Of a DNA stretch of 64,000 bases, positions 23,201 to 34,626 are shown piece by piece. The stretch spans positions 496,001 to 560,000 of the forward strand of contig CM066305.1 of the NCBI GenBank assembly GCA_033807695.1, given 5' to 3'. The notes beneath the pieces were generated by a model that was not told the DNA's origin, ran no database searches, and saw only the letters and a program-made list of their open reading frames with translations. The position numbers were made by a program, and so were the translations under genes. The stretch comes from Daedaleopsis sinensis (lineage: Eukaryota; Basidiomycota; Agaricomycetes; Polyporales; Polyporaceae). Numbering within the stretch: the stretch's first letter is position 1; every line of letters begins with the position of its first letter.

Positions 23201-24664
23201 TGTGAGGCGTAATGAGAGCAACTTACCTTCTGTCTGTCCCTTGGTGGCCATTATCCTGTCATACAACCTACGGAACAGACTGTGAACCATTACCCGAGGA
23301 ACAAGCTATTGATTCGTCAGTACAATGGACTGCATGCAAGACGGGGCGACTAACCTTTAGCTGATCAGAGACGACATTGCAGATGTGGCGCATGCGTCCA
23401 TCGAGGTTTTCATCGACCATAGTCTCACGAACCGACTTGGTTTCCCCTCTCTGCTGCTTTCTGTCCACCATGCTGCAAATTTCGATCATCACTGGTTTCA
23501 AAGCAGGTAATGGTAACGCCTAGGATGTGCGTGAGCAGAGTCATGGCGCCCTCAGAGCACCAGGTGTTACCTGTAACACTCCGAACAACCAATCCTCGTA
23601 GTCCCCGGCCACTCCATTATGCTCAAGGGCTTGCTGTTGTATAGGCGAAGACGCATGCGATTGACCAGACGCAGTGTGTGCAGCCTTCGCGCCAAAACTC
23701 CCATGATGTGCAGGCTGGGTAGCATGAGCAGCATTGGACGCACCCATACCTCTGCCGGAGGGTTGGTGCCCATGGTTTGATTGTGTTGCTCCACCTGTCG
23801 GTTGTTTCCAAGACTGCGGAGCTATTGCCGACCCCGGAACGGCTTGCGGATTGTATTGCTGGGACATTCCCTGAGAGCTCTGGGTCCACATAGCTGAGTT
23901 ATAGGGCTGTTGCTGCTGGTACGGTAGATATTTGGGGACATTCCGAATGTTCGCCTTCGAAGTGCCAGCGCCGTTGTATGGGGCGGCTTGCGGGTATTGC
24001 TGTTGGTAGTAAGCGTACGCTTGTGTATTCGAGGATTGGGTTGAATGTGATTGCACGGAGTAGGTTTGAGCTAACGAGGAGCCCGATGCGGACTGAACCC
24101 ATTGAGCTGGTGATGCACACCTGATTTCACAGACACATACCTGCGACGACCCTTCTCCAACACTTGAAACCTCTTCAATCCTCGCACTTGTAGGGATTTC
24201 GCTATATTCCGACGGTTGAGTTGCATGTGGCGAAGAGAATTGGGTTGCCGTGGAGGGACCAGCCAGGGAGGACACTGGCCTATCAAGCGCGGTCAGGCAG
24301 CGAAAGGTATCATAAGAAACCAAGGACCTACGCGGGCCCTCCAACTGCGCCGTACCTCCCCTGAAGCTCCTCTAGCCTCCGCCTGAGAACCTGTTAGTCT
24401 ACCATGCGTTCAAAGTCTCTCGAATCTGGCCACAGTGACGCACTCTGCTTGTCTGCCCTGCTCTGCGACCGTCTGGAGGTGAAGATAGTTGTTGTACGCG
24501 TCCTCAGTTTGCTTCTTGAACATCGCGACTCGCTCCTCCAGAGCTTGGATGTTTCTCATCCGGTCCTCGTACATCTGGGGGTTGATGACTCCGGTCGAGG
24601 ATGGGAGAGGAATGAGCTCGTTGATATTGACCAGGGATGGTATTCTCCCATTTTCATTGCTCAT
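20202..24664 (-). CDS. large C2H2 zinc-finger protein
   Basis: One reading can be spliced from ATG 24664 to TAG 20204-20202, roughly 1,250 residues. Order: a coiled-coil-like start (MYEDRMRNIQALEERVAMFK, then QAERRLEELQGRYG); a Gln/Ser/Tyr-rich low-complexity stretch; a conserved-looking helical block (DYEDWLFGVLQ, IEICSMVDRKQQRGETKSVR, LVPRVMVHSLFRRLYDR); a long disordered part with nuclear-type basic patches (PSKRQRLEQHTSKRR, RSRRKN); then three C2H2 fingers of the C-x4-C type. The fingers are CEWSGCGAALNSMATLQTH, CQWHGCLGKKFVDKAGLLKH and CPYEGCDEMFDEADELLQH, each completed by a second histidine. The tail is acidic and Ser-rich. A nuclear regulator or chromatin factor is inferred; no target is known. 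Two adjacent genes fused by my splicing cannot be fully excluded, though all joins keep frame. It shares a 205-bp divergent promoter with NDUFAF5. Confidence 0.72.
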
Positions 24665-24869
24665 TTCGGAGGAGACAATGAATACTGGGTGGGGGTTTGG
24701 TGCCGACGAGGGTGCTACGGAGGAACAGGATCGCGGCAAGGTTCTGAATCCGCAACGGACACGGTCCTCCACAAAGGGATGGGAACAAATGACTAAGCGC
24801 GACGCGTCGCGTCGATGTAGGCGCCCAGACGTCATCAGTCACGGACCACGGTGCCCGCCGCCTCGACTG
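24665..24869. promoter_or_regulatory. bidirectional promoter, C2H2 gene / NDUFAF5
   Basis: Only 205 bp separate the two start codons of divergently transcribed genes, so the promoters must overlap. No clear TATA element is seen. Confidence 0.5.
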
Positions 24870-26300
24870 ATGTTCACCATTGCACGTACTCGTCTTGCAC
24901 CTCTCACCCGCACTCCGACGCGCCAACTTGCCTCAGTATCGTCTTCCTCTCCTGTAAATCCCAACACTGTCGGCCAATTCCAGGTCTTCGACCGCGATGT
25001 CAAACGTATGCAGAAGGATCGCGCGGCGGCACGTAACGGCGGCGAACGGAGCAGGACGGTCGATTACGTGCGCGACGAAATTGCGGACAGGCTCATTGAA
25101 CGCATGAAGGCACGCGTGTTTCTTCTTGACGTCTGTGACGGAGCTCATCGCATCGCGTAGGATATCAAACGCAAGTTCAGTACCATTCTTGATCTGGGCG
25201 CAGGGCCCGGTCACTTCTCGAAGTTGCTTGACTCCGAGTCCACCGAAAAAGTGCTCATGCTAGAGTCAAGTGGTATGCACTGAGGCATGCCCACTATGCG
25301 TACGGCGCTGACGCGGACAAATCCAACAGAGAAGCTGCTGCAGCGGGACCCTGACTCGGAGTTCGACGGTGAGTCAGTTGAACCGCGCGAGAGTCGTCGT
25401 TGAGACTGTTGCAACGTAGTGGAAGTAGAGAGACTGCATGCCGACGAAGAAAACCTACTCCAAGTCATTCCCCGGAACTCCCAAGAGGCAATTGTGTCTT
25501 GCTTGAGCCTGCACTGGGTGAATGACTTGCCTGGTGCGTGTCCTTCTTAAATGCAAATGACTCGTTCGTTGACGGCTCACGGACCAGGTGTCCTTGTCCA
25601 AATCAAGGAGGCCCTGAAACCCGACGGTGTTTTCCTTGGTGCACTGTTCGGGGGAGACACCTTGTTCGAGCTTCGGACGTCCCTTCAGCTCGCAGAGGTC
25701 GAGCGCGAAGGGGGAATCTCACCACACGTATCACCCATGGCTGGTAAGTGCCGAGAAGTGAGGGCAAGACGTCTGGCTCTCATCACAATCCTTCAGATTC
25801 TAGAGACATGTCCAATCTCCTCGGACGAGCAGGTTTCACCCTGCTAACTGTCGACGTCGATGAGGTCAAGGTGGCATATCCTTCCATGTGGGAACTGCTA
25901 GAGGATCTTCAAGACATGGGCGAGAGTAATGCTGTTTTGGGACGGTTAGTCAAGAGGCATACGCATGGATGTCTGACACTGATGGGATCCACAGGCGACA
26001 TATCGTTCACCGGGACACTCTGACAGCCGCTGCTGCTATCTACAAAGGTGCATTTAGATTGAATGTCCGTACAGGATACGCACAACTCATAGCACATTTC
26101 AGAGCTTCACGGTAACGAAGACGGCTCGGTACCGGCAACTTTCCAGGTCATCTACGTGGTATGTCCTCTTTGCTAAGGTATTGTACCGCTAATACTGAAG
26201 CTCGTATGCGCAGATTGGATGGAAGCCCGCGCCCAACCAACCACAGCCTCTAGAGCGGGGCTCAGCAGAAACTCGAATCAAGGACGTACTGGAGAATTAG
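24870..26300 (+). CDS. NDUFAF5: NDUFAF5-like complex I assembly methyltransferase-fold protein
   Basis: Mitochondrial SAM-dependent protein that in animals hydroxylates an arginine of NDUFS7 during complex I assembly. Start at 24870 gives a basic presequence ([20 protein letters not shown]) fitting mitochondrial import. Then come [38 protein letters not shown], the SAM-binding motif [30 protein letters not shown], the family block [60 protein letters not shown] and the C-terminal [18 protein letters not shown]. Stop TAG is at 26298-26300. About eight short introns. Length (about 340) matches the family. The gene is convergent with TRM10, with stops only 29 bp apart. Confidence 0.93.
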
Positions 26301-26329
26301 CAACTGGAGCATACACCATTGTGTGGAGG

Positions 26330-27731
26330 TTATGTCTCCATTGCCACTGCGGATACATGTGTTGAAGGATGCTCTACTTCTTGTAGCTGATCTTCCTCAA
26401 GCGCAGCCAAATCAACGACGTGTGCGTCGTCTTCGCCTGCCTGTGCTTCTCCATTGTCGCCGTCGCGGTCACCGTCACCCTCTCCATCCTCTTCGTCAGC
26501 GCTCTCCCCACCCTTTGAACTAGCCCCACCACCGCCCCTCCGCCGGCCCTCCGCATTGAACTTCCGTTTCGGCATGACCGCATATATCGCTTGCTCCCAA
26601 TCGCGGGTCTCCACCCACTTTAAGAGGATCTCAAACGTCTGGTTCACTGTAAGTACCTTGCGCGTGCGCATCTCGGCGAGGTATGTCCCTATGGGTAGCC
26701 GCGCGGACCGTACATTGTGCTCTTTAGACTTGTTGAGGCATAAATTCTGTTGGCGATAGTCAGTGGCGACCCCATGCAACCGTACACAACTCTTTCGCGT
26801 GATGTGTTAACGAAGCTCATGCTCACCTTGTATCGATTGTGGTCTACAATCCCTCCGATGATGTACGACTCGCCTTCCTTGAGCTCCGTTAGCTCTTCCT
26901 CCGAGTCTGCCGTCAAGTAAACGACCGTCTCGCGTTCCGCTCTGCTTGGCTCGCGTTTTCGTGGCCGCCGCTTCGGCTGCTCCCCGTCGGGTGTGGTCTC
27001 CTCCGCCCCGTCGACTGCAGCACTGGCCCCCTCTATCCCGCCTTGCTGCTTCGCCTCCCATAGTCGCTCGTAGCCCTCCTCCCACCACTCTGCCCCCGCC
27101 CACCGTTTGTACGCCGCGTTGTTCTGACTCTCCATGCGCGCCATCGTCCTGCCGTTCAGCGACGTAAAAAGCAGCGACGAGAACGGTTGGACCGCCTTTC
27201 TGTTCGCGCTATACGTGTATGCAAGCTGCGAAGTGAGAGACTTGACCTCCTGCGCCCGCAATACCAATCAATGTCAATGTCATTATCCCGCACGAGTCCC
27301 CGACCGATCCCCACATCGATCGGGGTGCAATCAAGGAAAGGACGCACGTTCTCCGTCATCTTGTCGTCGAACCCGAGGTCGACGACGATGCGCGCGTGGA
27401 ACGGGGTCCGCGGCCCCGCCTCCGTCTTCCGCCGCTTGCTGTCCCGCTCCGCCTCGTCCTCGTCGCCGAGCTCCCCCGCCGCGCGCTTCTCCGCCAGGAC
27501 GCGCTTTTTCTCCTTCTTGCGCTCCTTCTCCGCCGCGCGCCGCTCCTTCTTCTTCTCGGCGAGGAGCGCGGCCTTCGCGAGCCTCTTCTGCGCCTTCTTC
27601 GAGAGCGGCTGGCCGTCGGGGGTCCCTGGATCTGGGGCTCCGGAGTCGGGGAGACGAGGGGAAGGCTGCGCCGGCTCCGAGTCCACCGCAGGAACCGGTG
27701 GACCAGTACTAGTAGGCGCGTCGTCCGACAT
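26330..27731 (-). CDS. TRM10: tRNA (guanine-9-N1)-methyltransferase TRM10
   Basis: SPOUT-family enzyme that methylates N1 of G9 in tRNAs using S-adenosylmethionine. The start at 27731 gives MSDDAPTSTGPP. A Lys/Arg/Glu-rich helix follows (QPLSKKAQKRLAKAALLAEK then KKERRAAEKERKKEKKRVLA), normal for this family. The SPOUT domain shows PFHARIVVDLGFDDKMTENE, VKSLTSQLAYTYSANRK, AERETVVYLTADSEEELTEL, GESYIIGGIVDHNRYKNLCL with the key aspartate, ARLPIGTYLAEMRTRKVLTV and NQTFEILLKWVETRDWEQAI. The tail is acidic. An in-frame upstream ATG at 27851 would add about 40 residues rich in Arg, Leu and Ser with no acidic residue, resembling a mitochondrial presequence. A 29-bp gap separates its stop from that of NDUFAF5. 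Confidence 0.94.
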
Positions 27732-27924
27732 CCTGAGTAGATGTGCTTGGAAGAGAGTACGGCTGCAGCTGAGCACGGCTCTGACAGTGAGAGGATGGAG
27801 TCGACGGAAGAAGAGTCTGCCAGTGCCAGTGCGAATCGGGGCGAAGAGCATCGTCTCGTCCGGGCAGCTAGCGGGCCGGCAGGATATCGATAGTGTCACT
27901 ACGGACGGGCGCTTCTGCACGTGA

Positions 27925-29007
27925 ATGCGTTCTATCCAGACCCTGCTCTTCGCCGCGTTCTGTCTCCTTCTTGCATATCTCGGGCTATCTTATAGTGGTC
28001 GCAGGACACTACGAATCAGCGAGATGGCCGGGCTCCAACCGCTGAAGTTTCTGACCGTTGCGGCGCGCACGAAACATACCGCGACGGTGATCTTCGTACA
28101 TGTGAGTATAAGTAGCCTGCCTTTGCTAGCCATGCCCGAATGATTTGTCTCACTACTGACTGGTTTGCAAGGGTCTCGGAGACACGGGCCATGGATGGCA
28201 GCCCGTAGCGGAGATGTTCGCCAAGCAAAGTAGCCTACAACATATCAAATGGGTGCTACCACACGCGTGAGTGCTCGCTCCACGATACTTCTCTACGGTC
28301 CTGCTGACTCGCAAGTAGACCGACCTCTCCTGTGACTGCAAACAATGGCATGAAAATGCCCTCCTGGTACGTCTGCAGAACCCGGATCCCTTATGAAGGA
28401 GCTGTGACAGACCGACATGCATCTACATAGGTTCGACGTCTTCGAGTTCGGCAACATCAACGCGCGCGAGGACGAGGAGGGCATGCTCAAGTCCATGCAC
28501 GCCATCAACCAGCTCATCACCGCCGAGGTCGACGCCGGCATCCCCGCGAACCGCATCGTGCTCGGGGGCTTCTCCCAAGGCGGCGCCATGACGCTCCTCA
28601 CCGGGCTGACGAACGAGCGGCGGCTTGCGGGGCTGTCGGTCATGAGCGGGTGGCTGCCCATCCGGAACACCGCGAAGACCGTGCGTGCATCTCTCTGTTG
28701 AAGACGGCTGCGGGTGCGGCTCTGGGCTGACATGCGATGGGGTTGCAAGATGGTGTCTGACCATGTGAAGAAGCTGCCGATCTTCTGGGGCCATGGCACG
28801 GCCGACCCGATTGTGCGCTTTGACAAGGCACAGCTCTCGCTCGAGTTCCTCAAGAACAATATGGGGCTCGCCGTCGTGGAGCCCGATCAGGTACTCGGCG
28901 GTGGGGTCGAGTTCCACCCGTACGAAGGCCTCCCGCACTCTGCCGACGAGCAAGAGTTGGAGGATCTTCAAGCGTTCTTGAAGAAGGTCATTCCTGCGCA
29001 GGAGTGA
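27925..29007 (+). CDS. APT1: acyl-protein thioesterase 1 (APT1)
   Basis: Alpha/beta hydrolase that removes palmitate from S-acylated proteins. Core seen after splicing: TATVIFVHGLGDTGHGWQPV, KWVLPHAPTSPVTANNGMKM, the nucleophile motif GGFSQGGAM, the acid in HGTADPIVRFDKAQ, and the histidine in YEGLPHSADEQELEDL. Stop TGA is at 29005-29007. The conventional start is the ATG at 28024 (MAGLQPLKFL). The frame opens at ATG 27925, adding 33 residues with a hydrophobic segment, TLLFAAFCLLLAYLGLSY, that could be a signal anchor. Which start is used cannot be decided here. It is divergent from TRM10 and convergent with the EVE gene (167 bp). Confidence 0.93.
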
Positions 29008-29174
29008 CTGCGCGTACGCTCGTTCGGGGATTTGCGTAACATGTTCAAGAGTGTAAGCTAGATGGTCGTTTATGCAGTCCGGAGTCATGTCAACGGTGTA
29101 TCTCGGGAAGCTATCAGCGATGAACAGGTATGTGCATAAACGTGCTCGGATGTCGAAGTCATTGAGTACCGCGA

Positions 29175-30402
29175 CTACCTCTTGGTACGCGTGGACCTTC
29201 TGATCCCCTCCACTGGGCTAGTCTCTTCAGCCTTCCGTTTGCGACGACTGGGCTTTTCCTCCACGGCCCTCTCTTTTACAGCATCTTCATCTTGGACCTC
29301 CCCCTCTGCACCCTCAGGTTTCTTGCCTCGTGGCTGCTTTCCTTTAGCTTTGGGTTGCGCCTTGGACTTGCGTGCAGATGAAACCCCTTCTTCCCATCCT
29401 CCACGCTCGGCCATCTGCTCGACGATTCCCCATGTGGCCTCTTCGACTCTTTGTACGCTCAGTCTTCCACGGTTGACCAGCGCCATCCCTGCCCTCCGTG
29501 TCGGCATACGGCCCAAACCTTGATCTGACGATTAGCACGCACCTCTGATGGCTTGCGCACCCTCTTCGCCGATGTATTCGACCTCTTCTGGGATTTCCGA
29601 AGACGAGGCTATCTTCCGCAACAAGGAAAGCGGGACGAAGTGGGTGGCACGCGACACGAAAGTCACGTCGACCATGTACCACTTGGGTTTTTCTTTGTCT
29701 GTTTTCTTCGAAGGGTCACGTCGAAGTTGAAGAGCCCTAGCAGAGAGTGTCTTACTGCGTCATAATATGGATGGGAGCTGGAACGGCGATGAGCAGAAGG
29801 CTGCAGAAGGTGAGCAGTTACAGCAGGATGACTCACGCATCCCATGCCGTGTCTCTTGTGCAAGAAGGCTCAGAAGGGATTGATACATGCGGATCCATGT
29901 TAGGGCTCACAATCTGGATATGCTTCTGCTGAGACCTGAGGAGAAAGATGAGATAACTTGTACATATGGCGCGAGATCCGACGAATCGAGACACACCTCT
30001 GCGAACCCAGCGATGCCTTCATACATCCAACGTCGTGTTAGCCTAAACGTGACTTATCCAACTGCTGAGCTGACCTGGATTCTTGCAATTGGAGTGGTAG
30101 AACAAGACCTGCGACGTGCACGATCGTCTCGGCAATACTCTTCACGAGCAATCGGAGCTCGGATGGTACCATACTCACTTTGTCACCGACTTTCATCTCC
30201 TTCATCAAGTTTCTCGCCTCAGCATTCCGCACCCCTTCCCAAGGCGTTGTTTTCGCAGCTTCAAAGTCGTCGACGCTGAACTACGGTAGCGCGTTTCGCC
30301 TGAGACGCGCATATAGCCACTTTCTGAGCGTACCTTCACGTCCTTGCCTTTCACTATACGCGAGTCGGGCTCAGCCTTCATGAGCCAGTATTTGGTGGAC
30401 AT
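29175..30402 (-). CDS. EVE-domain protein (thymocyte nuclear protein 1 family)
   Basis: EVE domains have a PUA-like fold and are thought to bind modified nucleic acid bases. The start at 30402 gives MSTKYWLMKAEPDSRIVKGK, then FSVDDFEAAKTTPWEGVRNA, EARNLMKEMKVGDKVLFYHS, NCKNPGIAGFAEV, KWYMVDVTFVSRATHFVPLS, a typical EVE order. After this comes a shared extension (MALVNRGRLSVQRVEEATWG) and a basic nuclear-type tail (RRKRKAEETSPVEGIRRSTR). Introns are short. An in-frame upstream ATG at 30513 would lengthen the N terminus but lacks any conserved sequence. It shares a 252-bp divergent promoter with the PP4 subunit gene. Confidence 0.9.
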
Positions 30403-30654
30403 TGTGCGAGCACCAAGGACGAGACGGCAGTCAAAGGCGAGGACGGGAGACAAAGACGCGTCGTGGTTCGAACCAGGCGTAGACGCGGGAATGTGGGTGG
30501 CGGAGTGCAGCAAACAGCGGACAACACGCCTTCCTCACTCATCAACGACGTCCATCCCGCCCGCCCCGGGCCCAACCAGCCGCCGTCCCGCTCAGCATCT
30601 CTCGCCGCTCCTTGTCTCCCCGTGTTTTCTCCCTGGACGTCGTCGTCTCTGGCA
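30403..30654. promoter_or_regulatory. bidirectional promoter, EVE gene / PP4R3
   Basis: 252 bp separate two divergent start codons. The plus-strand side is CT-rich toward the PP4R3 start (cgtgttttctccctgg). No TATA box is clear. Confidence 0.45.
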
Positions 30655-33600
30655 ATGAGCAGCGTTGATGCTGCCAGCTCCTCCGCGCAGACTGTGACAC
30701 CCTCCGCATCGCCCGCAGAACAGCCACCATCCCAACCAGATGCCCCCGGCCCCCAGGAGCCGCCTCGCGATTCTGATACACCCCCAGCTTCCTCCGATAC
30801 AGAACCACGCGATCAGGCTGCTCAGGCTGGAGAAGATGGGACCGCGCCGCCGACCGTCGAGGGGTCCCCGTCCGAGGGCGAAGTTTTGGCCGCGGTAGCG
30901 GGCACAGAGCAGGTCGAGGGCATGGATGAGCATGCGGCGGGGGCTGTCGACGACTCGCAGCAGTGGGCCGAGGACGACAGCAACGAGCTGAAGCGCGTCA
31001 AGGTCTACGAGCTCATGGGGTCCCGCTGGGTCGACCAGGGCACCGCGTTTTGCTTCGGCGACTTCCAGGACAGCGAGGCCCTGCTCATCGCGCGCGCCGA
31101 GGAGGACTTCAACCGCATCATCCTTACCACCACCATACGATCTACCGACGTGTATCAGCGACAGCAGGGTGCGTGATAAGCCTATCTGCGCGTCCGACGC
31201 GTGTCCCCGACCCTCTGCCTCACACGGCTCTTCCCTCTTGCAGAGACTCTGATCGTCTGGACGGAGCCTGACGGCGTCGACTATGCGCTCAGCTTTCAGG
31301 ACCCTGAGGGATGCGCGGAGGTGTGGCACTTCATTGAAGAGGTCCAGCGACATATGACTACCGGTGGTCAGTTCAACCTCACTCTTGCAGCGTGTATTTC
31401 ATCTCAAAGGCCCGTTGTTATATGCCCACCCTCTAGAAGACATGAACCTTACCTCTTCCCCCCTCATCGGCCCCGAAGGTCCTGAACCGTCCATCACAAC
31501 CGCAAACATCATCCGCTCCGGTCGTCTGCCTCAACCACAGATGGGGATCATTGGGGAGATTGACACTGCAATCAAGACCCTGGCACGGACGGCGGTCGTG
31601 AAAGAGCGTGTGTGCGAGTACATTCAAAATGAGGTCCGTATGAATTCATTCATCTCACGCGTGCCTACCAACCTTGAAATCCCCCATCGCCCAAATATTC
31701 TCATAGGAATACATCAAAGCCTTGATTGACGTGTTCCACCAAGCAGAGGACCTGGAAAGTCTTCATGACTTGCATGCGTTGTTCGGTTGCATGCAGACCA
31801 TCCGTACGTCTCTAGTCTTGACCATTTCGCACAGTTGGTGGCTTAGCGTATCTCTCTTAGTACTGCTGAATGAACACAGCCTCTACGAGCACATCCTCGA
31901 CGATGATATCTTTCTCGGCGTCGTTGGCATACTAGAATGTCCGTGGACTAAACCTAGTTCGTGTATTCTACTCCAGTCTAATCGTACCGTACAGACGACC
32001 CGGAATTCCCCAACTACAAGGCCAACTATCGCGACTTCCTCCGTGAGACATCGCATTTCCACCAACCCATCCCCATTCGCGACGAAGCCATACACAGGAA
32101 AATTCACCATACTTACCGCCTCCAGTTCCTCAAGGACGTGGTGCTAGCCCGCGCAATCGACGACTCGACATTCAATGTCCTCAACTCGTCCATCATCTTC
32201 AATCAGATTGACATCATCACCCACGTCCAGAACGACCAGGCCTTCCTGCGCGAAATCGCGGGCATGTTCATGGATGACGATTTGCTCGTTCTTCTTGGCC
32301 TTCCGCCGAAACATCCGGAAGCAGGAAAGGAGCCCGCGGTAGAGGGCAAGGACGCGGACAAGATGGATGTGGACCAGACGGACGTGAAGTCGAACGGACA
32401 GTCGCAACCGAACGGGCATGCGGAAGCATCGACGTCATCGCCCGATACCGCACTCTCTTCGGAGGACCTCAAACGACGTCGGGAAGTCGTCTTCCTCGTC
32501 CAGCAGCTGTGCATGATGGGCAAGAATGTCCAGCTCCCCGCACGGATGGCGCTCTTCCGGACCCTGGTAGACCGCGGGATCGTCTTCGCCGTGCAGTGGG
32601 GTCTTTCGCAGCCGGAAACGGAGGAGGAGGGTCGCCAGATGATTGCCACTTCCGGCGAGATCATGATGGCGCTGCTTGACCACGACCTGAACGGCGTACG
32701 CGGCCACGTGCTCAAACAGCTCGGTACCATTGAGCGCGAGAAGGCGAACGGGAAGAACGTCCGGGATAAGGAAACCGTGCTGATGCTCATGTGCAAGGTT
32801 CTCGTCCGGAGTCGGGATCTTGCAGTGCAGAGTTTGGTAGGAGAAGCGCTGAAGTGCCTATTGGAGATGATAGCGACTGATTCGGCTGATGCTCCGGTGA
32901 GTGTGTCCTCGCCCATGGGATCTCGCGAATTGATCTTCAACGCGTCACGTCGCGTCGTGCCTAGAACATCGGTCTCAAGCTCCTTCAGCAGCGCACGAAG
33001 GACGATCCGGGCGTCGAGAAGTTCCTAGATTACTTCTACAAGTTCTGCATGGATATTCTGTTCAAACCTTTCCAGGACATCCCCGAGTTCAAGGATTCGA
33101 CAGGTATGGATATTGCTTGTCATGCCTATCTCATTACACCGAGCATGAAATACCTAGAACCAACCTTCGTGCTATCTCGAGAGAAGACGAATCTCTTCTT
33201 GTGGTTGTCCGATCTCCTCTCGAACTTCACACAACAACACTCGTTCCGCAGCCACTTCTTCGTCCTATCCTCCAACATTGCCCCGCGTGTTGCTACACTC
33301 CTTCGCTCGAGAGACAAGCATCTACGCCTCTGTACGTGCTATCTTTGGCATGCCATCTCTACTATGTTGACGTTGTTCCCAGCTGCGTTCCGCTTCTTCC
33401 GTACATGTTTGCGACTGAAGAACGGTAACATCTTCAAGCATCTAATCAAACACGACGTCTTTATGCCCCTCCTGGACCTCACGACCCGCGAGTCGAAACG
33501 CGATAACCTCGTTAGCTCAACATGCCTTGAGTATTTCGAGTTCATGCGCCGAGTGAGTCTACAATCCTGCACAAGGAGTTTTAGATTATCTCAATTGGGT

Positions 33601-34626
33601 CGCAGGAAAACATCAAAGAACTGATACACCACTGTATGACGAAACATGGCGATATGGTCCGAAACCTTGCAGAGTCTCCTGTGCTCGGTGCAAAGTTCAA
33701 AGACTTCATCGGTCGTTGGGAGATGAACATTGAACCGCCACCAGTAGAGAAGGTCGAGAAGTACGTTCATCTATGCTCCCTGTCATCTCTAGCTTTCTCT
33801 TACGCCAGCCATCAGAGCCCCCGTTGGCACCCCGCAGCGCTGGGGACAGGGCAAGCTGCCCGACACTTTGGAGGAGGACTACTTCAATCAGGACGACGAC
33901 GAAGAGGAGACCATCCCCATCGTCAGCACCCCGCCCCCTCGCGGGCTCGTTCCCGGGAAGCGCAAACGTCCACGCACCGGCATCCCGACGCGCACACAGG
34001 CCAAGCTCCCCTTCAACGGCATCTCGCGCGCGCCCCCACCGCTCGGCAGCCTCGTCGACTACGGCGGCGACGACGACATCGGCGGCGCGGAAGAGAACAC
34101 CATCGCGCCGACCCCGGGCCGCGCCTCGCCCATCCCCGGCGGCTTCATCCCCATCGCGTACAACAGCGCGCCCGCGTCCTCGGACGCCCCACCCGCGAGC
34201 CCGCGCCTCTCGCACCGGCAGGTGTCGATCAAGTCCCCGCTCTCGCCCGAGGAGGACGGGGACATCCTCGAGGAGCTCTCCAAGGGCGCCGGCGCGCTCC
34301 TCCCGCGCATCTCCGGCATGTCCGACCCCCCCGGCAGCCTCAGCCTCGCCGGCAAACGACGGCGCGGGGACGACGACGACGACGACGAGCTCCTCGAGCG
34401 CCTCGCGAACAAGTCCAAGCGGCCGACTCCAAATCCGGGGTCGCCCGGCTCGGAGACGGGCGTGCCTGCGCTGCCCAAGGGCGGGCTCGTGAAGGCGCCA
34501 GAGGAGGGCCCCAAGAAGCTGAAGCTGAAGCTGAGCAGCCTCAGCGCGGCCGTCGCCTCGTCCCCGTCTCCGAAGAGCGCGACGAGTCCTTCAAGTACGG
34601 GTACGAAGGACGGGGACAACGGCTAG
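30655..34626 (+). CDS. PSY2: protein phosphatase 4 regulatory subunit 3 (Psy2/SMEK)
   Basis: Targeting subunit of PP4, which dephosphorylates DNA-damage and other nuclear substrates. The start at 30655 (MSSVDAASSS) leads through an acidic, Pro-rich head of about 100 residues. Then comes the EVH1/PH-like domain (ELKRVKVYELMGSRWVDQGT, EDFNRIILTTTIRSTDVYQR, ETLIVWTEPDGVDYALSFQD, GCAEVWHFIEEVQRHM) and the SMEK helical core (TVVKERVCEYIQNEEYIKAL-like, RETSHFHQPIPIRDEAIHRK, HHTYRLQFLKDVVLARAIDD, NVLNSSIIFNQIDIITHVQN, FLREIAGMFMDDDLLVLLGL). The C terminus is disordered, with a basic motif PGKRKRPRTG and a DDDDDDE run. Introns are about 50-60 bp. Stop TAG is at 34624-34626. Product roughly 1,050 residues, near family length. 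Confidence 0.94.
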
